Origin: Maritalea porphyrae
GTDB lineage: Bacteria > Pseudomonadota > Alphaproteobacteria > Rhizobiales > Devosiaceae
Length of the DNA: 64,000 nucleotides
Direction of reading: 5' to 3'
Assembly (NCBI RefSeq): GCF_027213965.1
Contig: NZ_JAPWGX010000008.1
Location: 20,393 to 84,392, forward strand
Part shown: in pieces, positions 8,103 through 15,831 of the stretch
Layout of the letters: each line of letters starts with the position of its first letter
Position numbering within the stretch: position 1 is the stretch's first letter
Made by a program: the position numbers and the translations under genes
Notes under the pieces: generated by a model
Seen by the model: the letters and a program-made list of their open reading frames with translations, nothing else
Databases searched by the model: none
Told to the model about the DNA's origin: nothing

Positions 8103-8342
8103 CTACAAAACTACAAACGCGCCCATCTACAAATCCGCCAAATTGCAAAACTACAAAAGTACAAAAGTACAAAAGTACAAAACTGCCCAGTTACAAATCT
8201 CCCAAAATACAAACTTGCACATCTACGAAACTGCAAAACTACAAATGTGCCTATTTGCACAAGTACAAAACTACAAAACTGCGCATCTACAAAACTACAA
8301 ATCACCCAAACCGCCTATTTGCAAAAGTGAGAAAGAGCAAAC
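8103..8342 (+). repeat. Unbroken array of 30 octamers, consensus NTRCAAAW
   Basis: From 8103 to 8342 the sequence divides without a gap into thirty 8-bp units, such as CTACAAAA, GTACAAAA, TTGCAAAA, CTACAAAT and CTGCGCAT. Position 7 is A in 30 of 30 units and position 4 is C in 29 of 30, while position 1 varies freely. The array ends directly at ATG 8343. All three plus frames stay mostly open across it, but they are shadows of the repeat. Contiguous short operator boxes are known for ribbon-helix-helix proteins (8-bp met boxes of MetJ, 7-bp heptads of the omega repressor at plasmid centromeres). The adjacent ParA gene makes a partition site (centromere) the best guess; iterons are the alternative. 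Confidence 0.85.
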
Positions 8343-8585
8343 ATGAAAAGAGAACGGATGGACCAAAACCACAGAAGCGACAAAGACGTGATGGTCTGCA
8401 ACTCAATCGAAGCAGCACACAGTCTTGGTTATCTCGAACCAATTTTTGTGGATGGGGGAATATTTTCTCTAAATCTGCTCGTGAAACCCAACACGGATCT
8501 TGCACAGTCATACTTTGCTTTTGACTGTGACGAGAACGAGCTCATCCAAGTGAATGGATGGTTATTTGAGACATGCTCGGATTGA
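8343..8585 (+). CDS. 80-aa hypothetical protein abutting the octamer array
   Basis: ATG 8343 follows the last octamer with no spacer, so the leader lacks a normal ribosome binding site (only GAAAGAG-like purines). The protein has a charged N-terminus (MKRERMDQNHRSDKD) and an acidic C-terminal half (FAFDCDENELIQVNG). No helix-turn-helix or ribbon-helix-helix motif is visible. Its place between the array and parA fits a centromere-binding or adaptor protein, but nothing in its sequence proves this. It may also be a chance frame. Confidence 0.4.
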   Translation: MKRERMDQNHRSDKDVMVCNSIEAAHSLGYLEPIFVDGGIFSLNLLVKPNTDLAQSYFAFDCDENELIQVNGWLFETCSD

Positions 8586-8609
8586 ACCTGTGCATTCAAA
8601 AGCAACAAG

Positions 8610-8650
8610 CTACCCACCTGCCAAAAACTCAGATCTACACAAGCGCCAAT
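8610..8650 (+). repeat. Second small group of octamer-like units before parA
   Basis: CTACCCAC and CTGCCAAA (8610-8625), a 9-nt step, then CTACACAA and GCGCCAAT (8635-8650) all keep the C4 and A7 of the main array. They lie 17 bp upstream of the parA start, suggesting the same protein represses parA. Confidence 0.45.
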
Positions 8651-8666
8651 ACCGGAGTGATCATCA

Positions 8667-9152
8667 ATGCGAACAATAGCGACAATTCAACAAAAAGGTG
8701 GTGCAGGCAAAACAACAGCCAACTATCTCATCGCAAGTGGGGCCATAAGCAATGGATTGAAAGTCCATTGTATTGATGGCGATAGAAATTCACAGCTTGG
8801 TGAATGGGAACGACGATCACAGGACTATGATTGGAAAGGCGAAAAACCGATTTGGCCAGAGAACCTTTCAACATCACAGATGCCAGGTGATATCGACCTG
8901 CTCTACAATCACCTCAACGATTTGGAAAAACAGGGCGTGGATTTAGTTCTTTTGGACACAAGGCCAGGTTCAAATGCAGATACCGAAGATATCGCCTATG
9001 CTACAGATGTTATTCTCATTCCCACGAGAGCAGAAGCTGCCGATTATGAATTGGCTGTTGAGACCAATATTTGGATCAAAGCAGCTGTCGGGATGCATTT
9101 GGGAACCTTGCCGCACGCCTGCTCTTGCGTTCAGGCACCTCAAAATAGGTGA
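8667..9152 (+). pseudogene. ParA-type partition ATPase, C-terminus lost
   Basis: The 161-residue frame has a deviant Walker A motif KGGAGKTT at 10-17, the switch Asp region HCIDGDRNSQLGEWE and the LVLLDTRPGSNAD Walker B segment, so it is a small ParA/MinD-family ATPase that would move plasmid copies on the nucleoid. Related ParAs have about 210 residues or more; here the family signal fades after ETNIWIKAAV and the frame ends in a Cys/Pro-rich tail. A different frame at 9152-9274 encodes a plausible continuation (EDRLSQGVRKFLGKLFDLPF). I therefore think it is frameshifted and inactive. No partner gene follows. Confidence 0.6.
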
Positions 9153-9403
9153 CAAAAACGCTGCAACTAGACGTCAATGAAGACCGGTTGTCACAAGGGG
9201 TAAGGAAATTTCTTGGCAAACTCTTTGACTTGCCATTCACCAACACCGCGCTCCCTGCGTCAAAGATATTGTAGATATGCCGTTACTTGCGAGATATTAA
9301 ATGTAGCAGAGTACACGATGTATGGGGTACGAATTTTGTTTGAGGATAATGTGTTATCGAGCAAGAGTAAATTTGGTGGCACCCGAGCAATAGAATTGCC
9401 GCG
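9153..9403. other. Junction between parA remnant and the amino-sugar locus
   Basis: The first 120 bp may be decayed parA coding sequence in another frame. No other gene or terminator is clear. This is where the plasmid-maintenance remnant meets the minus-strand kinase gene. Confidence 0.35.
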
Positions 9404-10285
9404 TTATTCGCCTAGTTTTTTTTGCACAAGCATAAATGCCCCATCAAGTGGACCATTTGTGACCGGATAGCAAATGGCTTGATAGGCAGTCGGAAGCCAA
9501 TTTTGATAGATCGGGCCAAGCCCGCCAGTAAGGCACAGACGTTGAGCACAAATCTTTTCAGCTGGGCCCAGCATGGCAATCAAAATATCTACTGCCCGCG
9601 CGACAATCTTAATTGCATTAGCATCGTGAGAATCGTAAGCCGCAATAAGTTTGGGCGCTAGTCTTGCAAATTCTTTTGCATGGGCGCAGCGTGCAAACTC
9701 AATCATTTGATGCGGCGAACCGCCAAATTCATCCAATACGGATTGCGTTAGTTGCGAGTGCGCAAATTGACCATCAAAAGCCTTGATGGTGTCACGCAAT
9801 AGCTCACGCCCCAACCAAGCACCGCCGCATTCATCACCAAGTTCAAAACCCCAACCACCTGTGCGTTGAAGTCTTCCATCCTTTTGATGAACTAGAAACG
9901 ATCCGGTGCCAATCATGACGACCACACCATCATCGGACCCCAAACATGCCGCTAACGTGAGTTCAATGTCTGTGACAATATAGGTTTTGGCAAAACCCAA
10001 AGCGGTGCGCGCTTGTGTGATGCACCCTTCGTCCGCAGCGCCTGCTCCCGCTAACCCCGCAAGTGCGTAATCTGAAGCACTTGCAGCCAAATCTCTACCA
10101 GCTAGCTGATAGACCTCTTGTTTGAGTTGCAAAAGGTTGGCAATGGTTTGGCGCGTGTCTGTACAAAGATTCGCCGGCCCACCCGTATTTTTCGCCAAAA
10201 TTTGGCCATCTATTGTCCTGAGGCAGGCGCGCGATCCGCTTCCTCCGCCATCTACCAAGAACAAGCACTTATCGGTTTTTGCCAT
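9404..10285 (-). CDS. BadF/BadG-type amino-sugar kinase (GlcNAc/MurNAc kinase)
   Basis: 293 residues of the ASKHA fold: phosphate-binding loop LVDGGGSGSRACL at the N-terminus, GLAGAG near 80, adenosine-motif GTGSFLVH near 127 and GWGFELGDECGGAWLGRELL cut to its core GDECGGAWLG. This family includes N-acetylglucosamine kinases and the MurNAc/GlcNAc kinase MurK of clostridia. The sugars imported by the nearby ABC system arrive unphosphorylated, so a kinase making MurNAc-6-P (or GlcNAc-6-P) is needed upstream of MurQ. It lies 8 nt downstream of murQ on the same strand, clearly one operon. Confidence 0.85.
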   Translation of the reverse strand: MAKTDKCLFLVDGGGSGSRACLRTIDGQILAKNTGGPANLCTDTRQTIANLLQLKQEVYQLAGRDLAASASDYALAGLAGAGAADEGCITQARTALGFAKTYIVTDIELTLAACLGSDDGVVVMIGTGSFLVHQKDGRLQRTGGWGFELGDECGGAWLGRELLRDTIKAFDGQFAHSQLTQSVLDEFGGSPHQMIEFARCAHAKEFARLAPKLIAAYDSHDANAIKIVARAVDILIAMLGPAEKICAQRLCLTGGLGPIYQNWLPTAYQAICYPVTNGPLDGAFMLVQKKLGE

Positions 10286-10293
10286 CCTAGATT

Positions 10294-11244
10294 CTAACTT
10301 GCTTTAGCAAGTGCAGCACGCAAATGCCCACCAACACTTTCCAGCAAGCCAACAGCCTGCGCGGCGCTAGAACCAGTCTCACAGATCAAAATTGCCACTT
10401 TGACGTCCCAATCTGCTGCAATCAAGGCTTCTAAGGATTGTTCCTTCGTCGCCATTGTCAGCTCGCGCACAAGGTTTAGAGCCCTGGCGCGCAATTTCTC
10501 ATTGGTAACGTTTAAGTCCACCATCCGGTTGCCATAACATTTACCCGACCGCACCATTGCGCCAGTGGAAATCATATTCAGTACCATTTTTTGTGCCGTA
10601 CCAGATTTCAAACGGGTAGAACCCGCCAAAATTTCCGAACCAACCAGTGGCACAATTGAGATTTGTGAAATCTCTTCAAGTGGACTATTTGCATTGCAGG
10701 AAATGCCAACGGTCATGGCCCCTTGACTGTTGGCGTACTCCAATGCCGCCAACACATAAGGAGTGCGACCCGATGCAGCCAATCCAATCACAAGGTCAAG
10801 ATTACCAACTCTTGCTTCCTTGATATCGTTCACGCCCCTATCCATGTCATCTTCAATACCTTCCTGGGCTTGAAAAATTGCTGGCGCTCCGCCAGCAATT
10901 ATTGCGTGAAAAAGGTCTGACTGAGCAGAAAAAGTGGGAGGGATTTCTGAGGCGTCCAAAACACCCAACCTTCCGCTGGTCCCTGCCCCGACATAAATAA
11001 TCCTACCACCGGCATTCAGAGCGGATTTAGCCGCTTCAATTGCTTGGCCCACTGGCCCGAGAACATTTTCAACAGCCATTGCCACGGCTTTGTCTTCATC
11101 ATTCATCAGTTGCGCAATTTCTAGCGCAGTCATCTCGTCCAGTCGCTCCGAGCGCGCGTTTGCGCCCTCTGAAGTTAACCCTTCCAGGGTCAAAGACAAA
11201 CGCAATAGATTCTCTTCAGAGTTTTTGTTAAGGTCAGCCATCAT
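10294..11244 (-). CDS. murQ: N-acetylmuramic acid 6-phosphate etherase
   Basis: MurQ cleaves the lactyl ether of MurNAc-6-P to give GlcNAc-6-P and D-lactate in the cytosol. The 316 residues are full length. The SIS domain shows IIYVGAGTSGRLGVLDASE, catalytic-region Glu in DASEIPPTF, GLAASGRTPYV, and the KSGTAQKMVLNMIST segment. Two ATGs stand in tandem; no Shine-Dalgarno precedes them, and the predicted transcription start coincides with the first ATG (leaderless mRNA possible). An RpiR-type dyad overlaps the promoter. Dld, encoded further along, would consume the D-lactate. Confidence 0.95.
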   Translation of the reverse strand: MMADLNKNSEENLLRLSLTLEGLTSEGANARSERLDEMTALEIAQLMNDEDKAVAMAVENVLGPVGQAIEAAKSALNAGGRIIYVGAGTSGRLGVLDASEIPPTFSAQSDLFHAIIAGGAPAIFQAQEGIEDDMDRGVNDIKEARVGNLDLVIGLAASGRTPYVLAALEYANSQGAMTVGISCNANSPLEEISQISIVPLVGSEILAGSTRLKSGTAQKMVLNMISTGAMVRSGKCYGNRMVDLNVTNEKLRARALNLVRELTMATKEQSLEALIAADWDVKVAILICETGSSAAQAVGLLESVGGHLRAALAKAS

Positions 11245-11245
11245 G

Positions 11246-11264
11246 TTGGAATTATGTATTCCAA
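11246..11264. promoter_or_regulatory. RpiR operator O1 (murQ promoter)
   Basis: TTGGAAT-TATGT-ATTCCAA, a perfect 7+5+7 inverted repeat, ends 1 bp before the murQ start and covers its -10 box. It shares the core RGAAT-N5-ATTCY with two more sites at 11278 and 12258. Confidence 0.65.
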
Positions 11265-11279
11265 TGTCAACTCAGTCAA
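11251..11279 (-). promoter_or_regulatory. Sigma-70-type promoter of murQ-kinase operon
   Basis: On the minus strand, TTGACT (11279-11274) and CATAAT (11256-11251) are spaced 17 bp apart. The expected start point, 7 nt past the -10 box, falls on the A of the murQ ATG. Confidence 0.5.
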
Positions 11280-11294
11280 GAATTTTAAATTCTT
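11278..11294. promoter_or_regulatory. RpiR operator O2 (between murQ and regulator)
   Basis: AAGAATTTTAAATTCTT is a perfect 17-bp palindrome containing AGAAT-N5-ATTCT. It borders the murQ -35 box and lies upstream of the regulator gene, so it could serve autoregulation. Confidence 0.6.
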
Positions 11295-11345
11295 TGTACG
11301 CATTTTATTTTTGTTCCCAAACAGCAAATGAGGAAACTCTCCTAG

Positions 11346-12197
11346 ATGCATAGTGTTCAGAACCTAATTTCTAAGCTCAGCGCAAGTTTTGATGACTTAT
11401 CACACAATGAACGACGCATTGCACAGGAAATTCTCGACGATCCCGCTGGCATCACCACAATGACTTCTCAGAATTTGGCGCAGCAATGTGGTGTAAGCCA
11501 GTCCAGCATTATCAAGTTTTGCAAAAAAATTGGTCTTTCCGGCTTCCCTGCCCTCAAGATCACTTTAAGCGCAGAAATAGCGCGCACACAAAGTGCAGAA
11601 CAAATACATGGCGACATTTTTAGCAACGATCCGCTCAGTGCCGTCGCACAAAAAATGTACAATAGCAAAGTCTCGGCTTTGTCAGAGACCTTAAAACTCA
11701 ACTCTACGGATGACTTTAGCATTGCCGTCGAAAAACTGACCGCCGCCAAGCGAATTATCATCCTTGGTGTCGGCGGCTCTGCACTGGTGAGTAGTGATTT
11801 CGCGTCAAAACTAACAAAATTGGGCAAGGCAGTAATTTCTGGCAGCGACGCTCATGTACATTTGGCAAACCTAGCGCGTTTTGGCCCCGAAGACCTTTTG
11901 GTGCTCATATCATATTCGGGAAAATCAAAGGAATTGTTGGTCGCAGCCGAATATGCACATCAGCACAATATCCCAATTCTACGCCTCACTGGACCAAATG
12001 CTATCGATAATACAAACAGCAACGAGTTTACTTTGCGATGCGTCGCCAGCGAAAATCTTGTCCGTTCGTCGTCCATTGCGACGCGGACTGCTCAGCTTGC
12101 CATAACGGATTTGCTGTTCATTCTGTTTGCGCAAAAAGAAGCAGACATGCCCGCAAAAATCCAAGATAGCCAGAACGTTGTGAATCGACTTCGATAA
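11346..12197 (+). CDS. MurR/RpiR-family transcriptional regulator
   Basis: 283 residues: an N-terminal RpiR helix-turn-helix domain (SHNERRIAQEILDDPAGI, TSQNLAQQCGVSQSSIIKFC) and a C-terminal SIS sugar-phosphate-binding domain (IIILGVGGSALVSSDFASKL, VLISYSGKSKELLVAAEYA cut to landmarks). E. coli MurR, same architecture, represses murQP and is relieved by MurNAc-6-P. Position divergent from murQ and upstream of the sugar importer, with a matching operator at each, suggests the same role. AGGAA lies 10 nt upstream of the ATG. Confidence 0.9.
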   Translation: MHSVQNLISKLSASFDDLSHNERRIAQEILDDPAGITTMTSQNLAQQCGVSQSSIIKFCKKIGLSGFPALKITLSAEIARTQSAEQIHGDIFSNDPLSAVAQKMYNSKVSALSETLKLNSTDDFSIAVEKLTAAKRIIILGVGGSALVSSDFASKLTKLGKAVISGSDAHVHLANLARFGPEDLLVLISYSGKSKELLVAAEYAHQHNIPILRLTGPNAIDNTNSNEFTLRCVASENLVRSSSIATRTAQLAITDLLFILFAQKEADMPAKIQDSQNVVNRLR

Positions 12198-12241
12198 TTA
12201 CCAACATTTATTCACGCCGCCGTAATGGGGATTTTTTATTA

Positions 12242-12270
12242 TTGACATGACAAAATGAGAATTTTATATT
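12242..12270 (+). promoter_or_regulatory. Sigma-70-type promoter of the sugar ABC operon
   Basis: TTGACA at 12242-12247, 17-bp spacer, TATATT at 12265-12270: near-consensus. The predicted leader is about 145 nt. Confidence 0.6.
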
Positions 12271-12272
12271 CC
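12258..12272. promoter_or_regulatory. RpiR operator O3 (ABC operon promoter)
   Basis: AGAAT-TTTAT-ATTCC matches the core of O1 and O2 and overlaps the -10 box of the preceding promoter, so bound regulator would block RNA polymerase. Confidence 0.55.
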
Positions 12273-12382
12273 TACCTGAGGAAGAGAGCTTTTCTGCTCA
12301 GCTTCGGGCCAGTTTGCAAAACAGTTTTGCTATCGTGCGCGACTGACAACGGGGAAAGGCAAACCTGACTTTCACAAAAATT

Positions 12383-12398
12383 ATTGGCGTCCGCCAAT
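12383..12398 (+). promoter_or_regulatory. Leader palindrome before the binding-protein gene
   Basis: ATTGGCG-TC-CGCCAAT, 7-bp perfect arms, ends 13 nt before GGAGG of the binding-protein gene. It could be a leader hairpin or an additional protein site. Confidence 0.35.
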
Positions 12399-12422
12399 GT
12401 GTTTTTCTACGGGAGGAATAAA

Positions 12423-13646
12423 ATGACCAACTTAAAACGACTTGCAACTTCAGCAATTCTTGGCGCCGCAACATTTGCTTATGCCGGAACTGCATTGGCC
12501 CAGACAGAGCTAAGCTTTTGGTCATGGCGCCAAGAAGATGTAAAGGCTTACAACCAGATTATCGCAGCTTTTGAAGAGCAAAACCCAGACATCTCGGTTA
12601 CCTTCACAGCGCATGAAGCAAAAAGCTACAATACCATTCTAACAACTGCTTTGGCTGGTGGTGCGGGCCCAGACATTATGCATACACGCTCATACGGTTC
12701 GCTTGAAGCCATTGCTGCACCGGGCTATCTAGAGCCGCTAGACGGGCAAATTGACTTGTCGGCTTTAAGCGCGGACGAACTGCTTGGCACAACTCTACGC
12801 GCCGATGGGCACGTTTATGCCGTTCCATTCGCTTCACAGACAGCGCTTGTTTTCTACAACAAAGACCTCTTTGAAAAACATAATGTTGATGTGCCAGCCA
12901 CTTGGGAAGAATTCAAAGCGGCAGCCGATGCATTCAAGCAAAACAATGTCAATCCGCTTGCCAACGGCATTGCCGACGGCTGGACAGCTGAGGTGATGGC
13001 AGGCGCCCTAATGCCAAACTTCTACGGAAAGGAGTTCTTCGGCGAAGTAACATCCGGCTCTGCAGATTTTGAAGACCCGCGCTTTGTTGGCGCTTTGGAA
13101 AAAATTGCCGAACTCAAAGACTACATGCCTACAGGATATGAGGGTGTGGATTACGCAACAATGAAACAGCTTTTCATTGCCGGCCAAGCAGCAATGTTTG
13201 TTGGTGGTTCTTTTGAAATTCCTGGTTTCGTTGAATCTGGCGTGAACTTCGACATCATGCCAGCTCCTGCGGCTAAGGCAGGTGATGAGCGCATGGTTGC
13301 CACTTGGCTAGACGGTGGTTACGGCGTAAACGCTTCATCTGAAAATAAGGAAGCAGCGCTTAAGTTCATTCAGTTCACAGCAACACAGCCATTTGCACAA
13401 ATGCTTTCTGACAAGCTTGCAAACGTACCTGCTGTAGATGGCGCAGTCATCGCAGATCCAATGCTTGCTAAAGTGTCTGCATTCCATGCGGAAGCTTCGC
13501 CTTACATCATGTTGGTTGGCTTTAGGTTCAACACGCCAACTGGTTCCACATTGTTACAAAATGGCTTGCAAGAACTTCTCACTGGCAAAAAGACTGCCGC
13601 TGAAGTTGCAAAAGACGTAAGCGACGGCATTAAAAGCGCAAAATAA
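12423..13646 (+). CDS. Sugar ABC transporter substrate-binding protein (CUT1 type)
   Basis: ATG 12423 has GGAGG 6 nt upstream, giving 407 residues. Signal peptide 1-27 (TSAILGAATFAYAGTALAQ), then a family-1 extracellular solute-binding fold: LSFWSWRQEDVKAYNQI, GPDIMHTRSYG, YAVPFASQTALVFYNKDLF cut to landmarks, and MFVGGSFEIPGF. It captures a sugar in the periplasm for the permease pair encoded downstream. Given murQ, AnmK and the kinase around it, MurNAc or a MurNAc-containing sugar is the likely ligand (inference). A perfect hairpin follows the gene. Confidence 0.92.
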   Translation: MTNLKRLATSAILGAATFAYAGTALAQTELSFWSWRQEDVKAYNQIIAAFEEQNPDISVTFTAHEAKSYNTILTTALAGGAGPDIMHTRSYGSLEAIAAPGYLEPLDGQIDLSALSADELLGTTLRADGHVYAVPFASQTALVFYNKDLFEKHNVDVPATWEEFKAAADAFKQNNVNPLANGIADGWTAEVMAGALMPNFYGKEFFGEVTSGSADFEDPRFVGALEKIAELKDYMPTGYEGVDYATMKQLFIAGQAAMFVGGSFEIPGFVESGVNFDIMPAPAAKAGDERMVATWLDGGYGVNASSENKEAALKFIQFTATQPFAQMLSDKLANVPAVDGAVIADPMLAKVSAFHAEASPYIMLVGFRFNTPTGSTLLQNGLQELLTGKKTAAEVAKDVSDGIKSAK

Positions 13647-13669
13647 ATCGCCTAGCGCTTAAATGAAAC

Positions 13670-13704
13670 ATCCTTTGGGGCCCGACTTCTCTGCCCCAAA
13701 GGAT
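13670..13704 (+). other. Strong hairpin between binding-protein and ATPase genes
   Basis: 12-bp perfect arms ATCCTTTGGGGC and GCCCCAAAGGAT with an 11-nt loop. No T-run follows, so it is probably an mRNA-stabilising or partially attenuating element that keeps binding protein more abundant than the transporter core. Confidence 0.6.
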
Positions 13705-13771
13705 CAGCCATTTTCCCATGGCTCGCTCCAAGAACAACTTCCGAAAAAATTCTCCCATTCAGGACAACATA

Positions 13772-14863
13772 ATGGCTCAAATTGAATTACGCGGCGTGAC
13801 CAAACAGTTTGGTGATGTGAAAGTAATCCACGGCGCAGATCTGGTGATTGAAGGCAACGAATTCGTTGTTTTCGTCGGTCCGTCGGGCTGCGGAAAGTCC
13901 ACGCTCTTGCGGCTTTTGTCCGGGTTGGAAGAACAAACTGCGGGCGAAATCTACATTGATGGCGAGCGTATTGACCATTTGCCACCTGCCAAACGTGGTT
14001 TAGCAATGGTGTTCCAATCATACGCACTTTATCCGCATATGACTGTTTTCGAAAACATGTCCTATGCCCTTCGTGTTGCAAAAAAAAGCAAAGCGTTTAT
14101 TGCCGAAAAAGTCGGTGAAGCGGCCGAAACATTACAGCTGACCGAACTCTTAGACCGAAAACCAAAGGCGCTTTCTGGCGGACAACGCCAACGTGTCGCT
14201 ATCGGTCGAGCCATTGTGCGCGACCCACGCGTTTTCTTGTTTGACGAACCGCTGTCAAACTTGGACGCAAAGCTTCGGGTTCAGATGCGAATTGAACTGA
14301 CAAACCTGCATCAGCAACTGAAAACCACGATGATTTACGTAACCCATGACCAAGTCGAGGCCATGACAATGGCCGACAAAATTGTGGTTATGCGCAGCGG
14401 AAATATTGAGCAAGTAGGTGCACCCCTCGAACTCTTCAAAAAACCGGCGAACAAATTTGTCGCTGGGTTCATAGGCTCCCCCGCCATGAATTTCTTCGAT
14501 GGGCACGTGACCAAGATCGATAATCAATATCATCAAATCCGTTTGGCAAACGGCGTTGAGTTTGTGTGCAAATTATCAAACCAAAAACTGAGTGTGAACG
14601 ACAGAGTCCACTTGGGTTTGCGGCCAGAAAGCTTAACACCAAACGTCAAAGGCGATGGTACATTCAAAGGCACCTCAAGCACCGTCGAACGATTAGGCGC
14701 GCAAACGTACATTTACCTCAAGACAGAGATCGGCGAAGACATCATCGTCCATCACCTTGGCGACTTAGAAATAAAGTCGGGCGAGAGCATTGAAGTCAGC
14801 TTCAACATTGCTGAGTGTCACCTATTTGGCCCTGATGAGCAACGCATCGAAATAGACGGATAA
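13772..14863 (+). CDS. Sugar ABC transporter ATP-binding protein (UgpC/MsmK type)
   Basis: ATG 13772 preceded by AGGAC gives 363 residues; an upstream in-frame ATG at 13718 overlaps the hairpin tail and lacks a ribosome site. Motifs: Walker A GPSGCGKSTLLRLL near 36, signature LSGGQRQRVAIGRA near 134, Walker B VFLFDEPLSNLDAKLR near 155, then a C-terminal TOBE-like regulatory domain (HLGLRPESLTP). The long C-terminus and NLDAKLR are typical for CUT1 sugar importers. It powers the two permeases that follow. Confidence 0.93.
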   Translation: MAQIELRGVTKQFGDVKVIHGADLVIEGNEFVVFVGPSGCGKSTLLRLLSGLEEQTAGEIYIDGERIDHLPPAKRGLAMVFQSYALYPHMTVFENMSYALRVAKKSKAFIAEKVGEAAETLQLTELLDRKPKALSGGQRQRVAIGRAIVRDPRVFLFDEPLSNLDAKLRVQMRIELTNLHQQLKTTMIYVTHDQVEAMTMADKIVVMRSGNIEQVGAPLELFKKPANKFVAGFIGSPAMNFFDGHVTKIDNQYHQIRLANGVEFVCKLSNQKLSVNDRVHLGLRPESLTPNVKGDGTFKGTSSTVERLGAQTYIYLKTEIGEDIIVHHLGDLEIKSGESIEVSFNIAECHLFGPDEQRIEIDG

Positions 14864-14866
14864 ACC

Positions 14867-15823
14867 ATGAGCACGCTTACGGAAGAAAATTACAAGAGCG
14901 CGAGTGTACGACGCAAAAGGCTGCGCCAACTGTGGATTGCATTTTTGTTGTTTCCAGCAGTGACAATACTTGCCACATTTGTCTTTCTACCCATGATCTC
15001 TGCGATTTGGTACTCAGTTTACGAATGGGATGGGCTGGTGCGTGGAGACTTTGTTGGTCTTGCAAACTTTGCTGAGGTTCTCTTTAACCCACAAAGCAAC
15101 AAATTCCTGTTCAACGCCTTTTTTAACAATGTCAAAGTGTTCGTTACACTGATGATTGTTCAAAATGGATTGGCGTTGGCCCTCGCGTTGCTCTTGGCAC
15201 GAGAACCGAAAGGCTATCGGTTTTATCAAGTGGTATTCTTCCTGCCCGTAATTCTCTCAACCGTGATTATTGGCTTTCAGTGGAAACTGTTTTTGAACCC
15301 GATTTTTGGTCTTGTGAACACCTTCTTGCGTATGGTTGAGCTCGATAGCTGGGCCCTGCCCTGGCTTGGCTTGCCTGAGACAGCGCTAGGCTCCATGCTC
15401 ATCGTTAACGCATGGCATTGGGTTGGTTTTCCAACGCTTGTGTTCCTCGCAGCCATTCACCGCATTCCAAAAGACTTAATTGAGGCCGCACGCTTAGACG
15501 GTGCCAGTGAGTGGAACATCGCTCGCGACATCATTTGGCCCCTAATGGCACCAGCCGTTACAATCATCGTCGTGCTGACCTTCATTGGCTCGTTCAACTG
15601 GTTTGAGATCCCATATATTATGGGCGGCTTGGAAGGCTCTCCTGCCTACTCAACAGACATGCTTGGTCTTTTGTTCTACCGCACCGCATTTGGTTCAGTT
15701 AGCGCAGGCAATTCAGATTTCGGCACTGGTTCCGCCCTGGCGGTTTTGATTTTCATCTTTATTTTCACCTTCTCAACCATTGCGACCCGGTACTTGACCA
15801 GTCGTGAAGTTGAATTGAGTTAG
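14867..15823 (+). CDS. Sugar ABC transporter permease (MalF-like)
   Basis: 318 residues with six hydrophobic segments and the EAA loop EAARLDGASEWNIARDIIWP, which docks on the ATPase. Cytosolic N-terminus with RRKRLRQLW. Starts 3 nt after the ATPase gene. Forms the membrane channel with the next gene product. Confidence 0.9.
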   Translation: MSTLTEENYKSASVRRKRLRQLWIAFLLFPAVTILATFVFLPMISAIWYSVYEWDGLVRGDFVGLANFAEVLFNPQSNKFLFNAFFNNVKVFVTLMIVQNGLALALALLLAREPKGYRFYQVVFFLPVILSTVIIGFQWKLFLNPIFGLVNTFLRMVELDSWALPWLGLPETALGSMLIVNAWHWVGFPTLVFLAAIHRIPKDLIEAARLDGASEWNIARDIIWPLMAPAVTIIVVLTFIGSFNWFEIPYIMGGLEGSPAYSTDMLGLLFYRTAFGSVSAGNSDFGTGSALAVLIFIFIFTFSTIATRYLTSREVELS

Positions 15824-15831
15824 GGTCGACT

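Noticed and set aside
8103..8342. CRISPR array
   Set aside because: Units are 8 bp and contiguous, with no spacers and no cas genes nearby.
8070..8524. Overlapping open frames of 86-144 aa in all plus frames, rich in Tyr, Lys and Thr
   Set aside because: They are translations of the 8-bp array in three registers; the array has no third-position pattern and its length unit is not a multiple of three.
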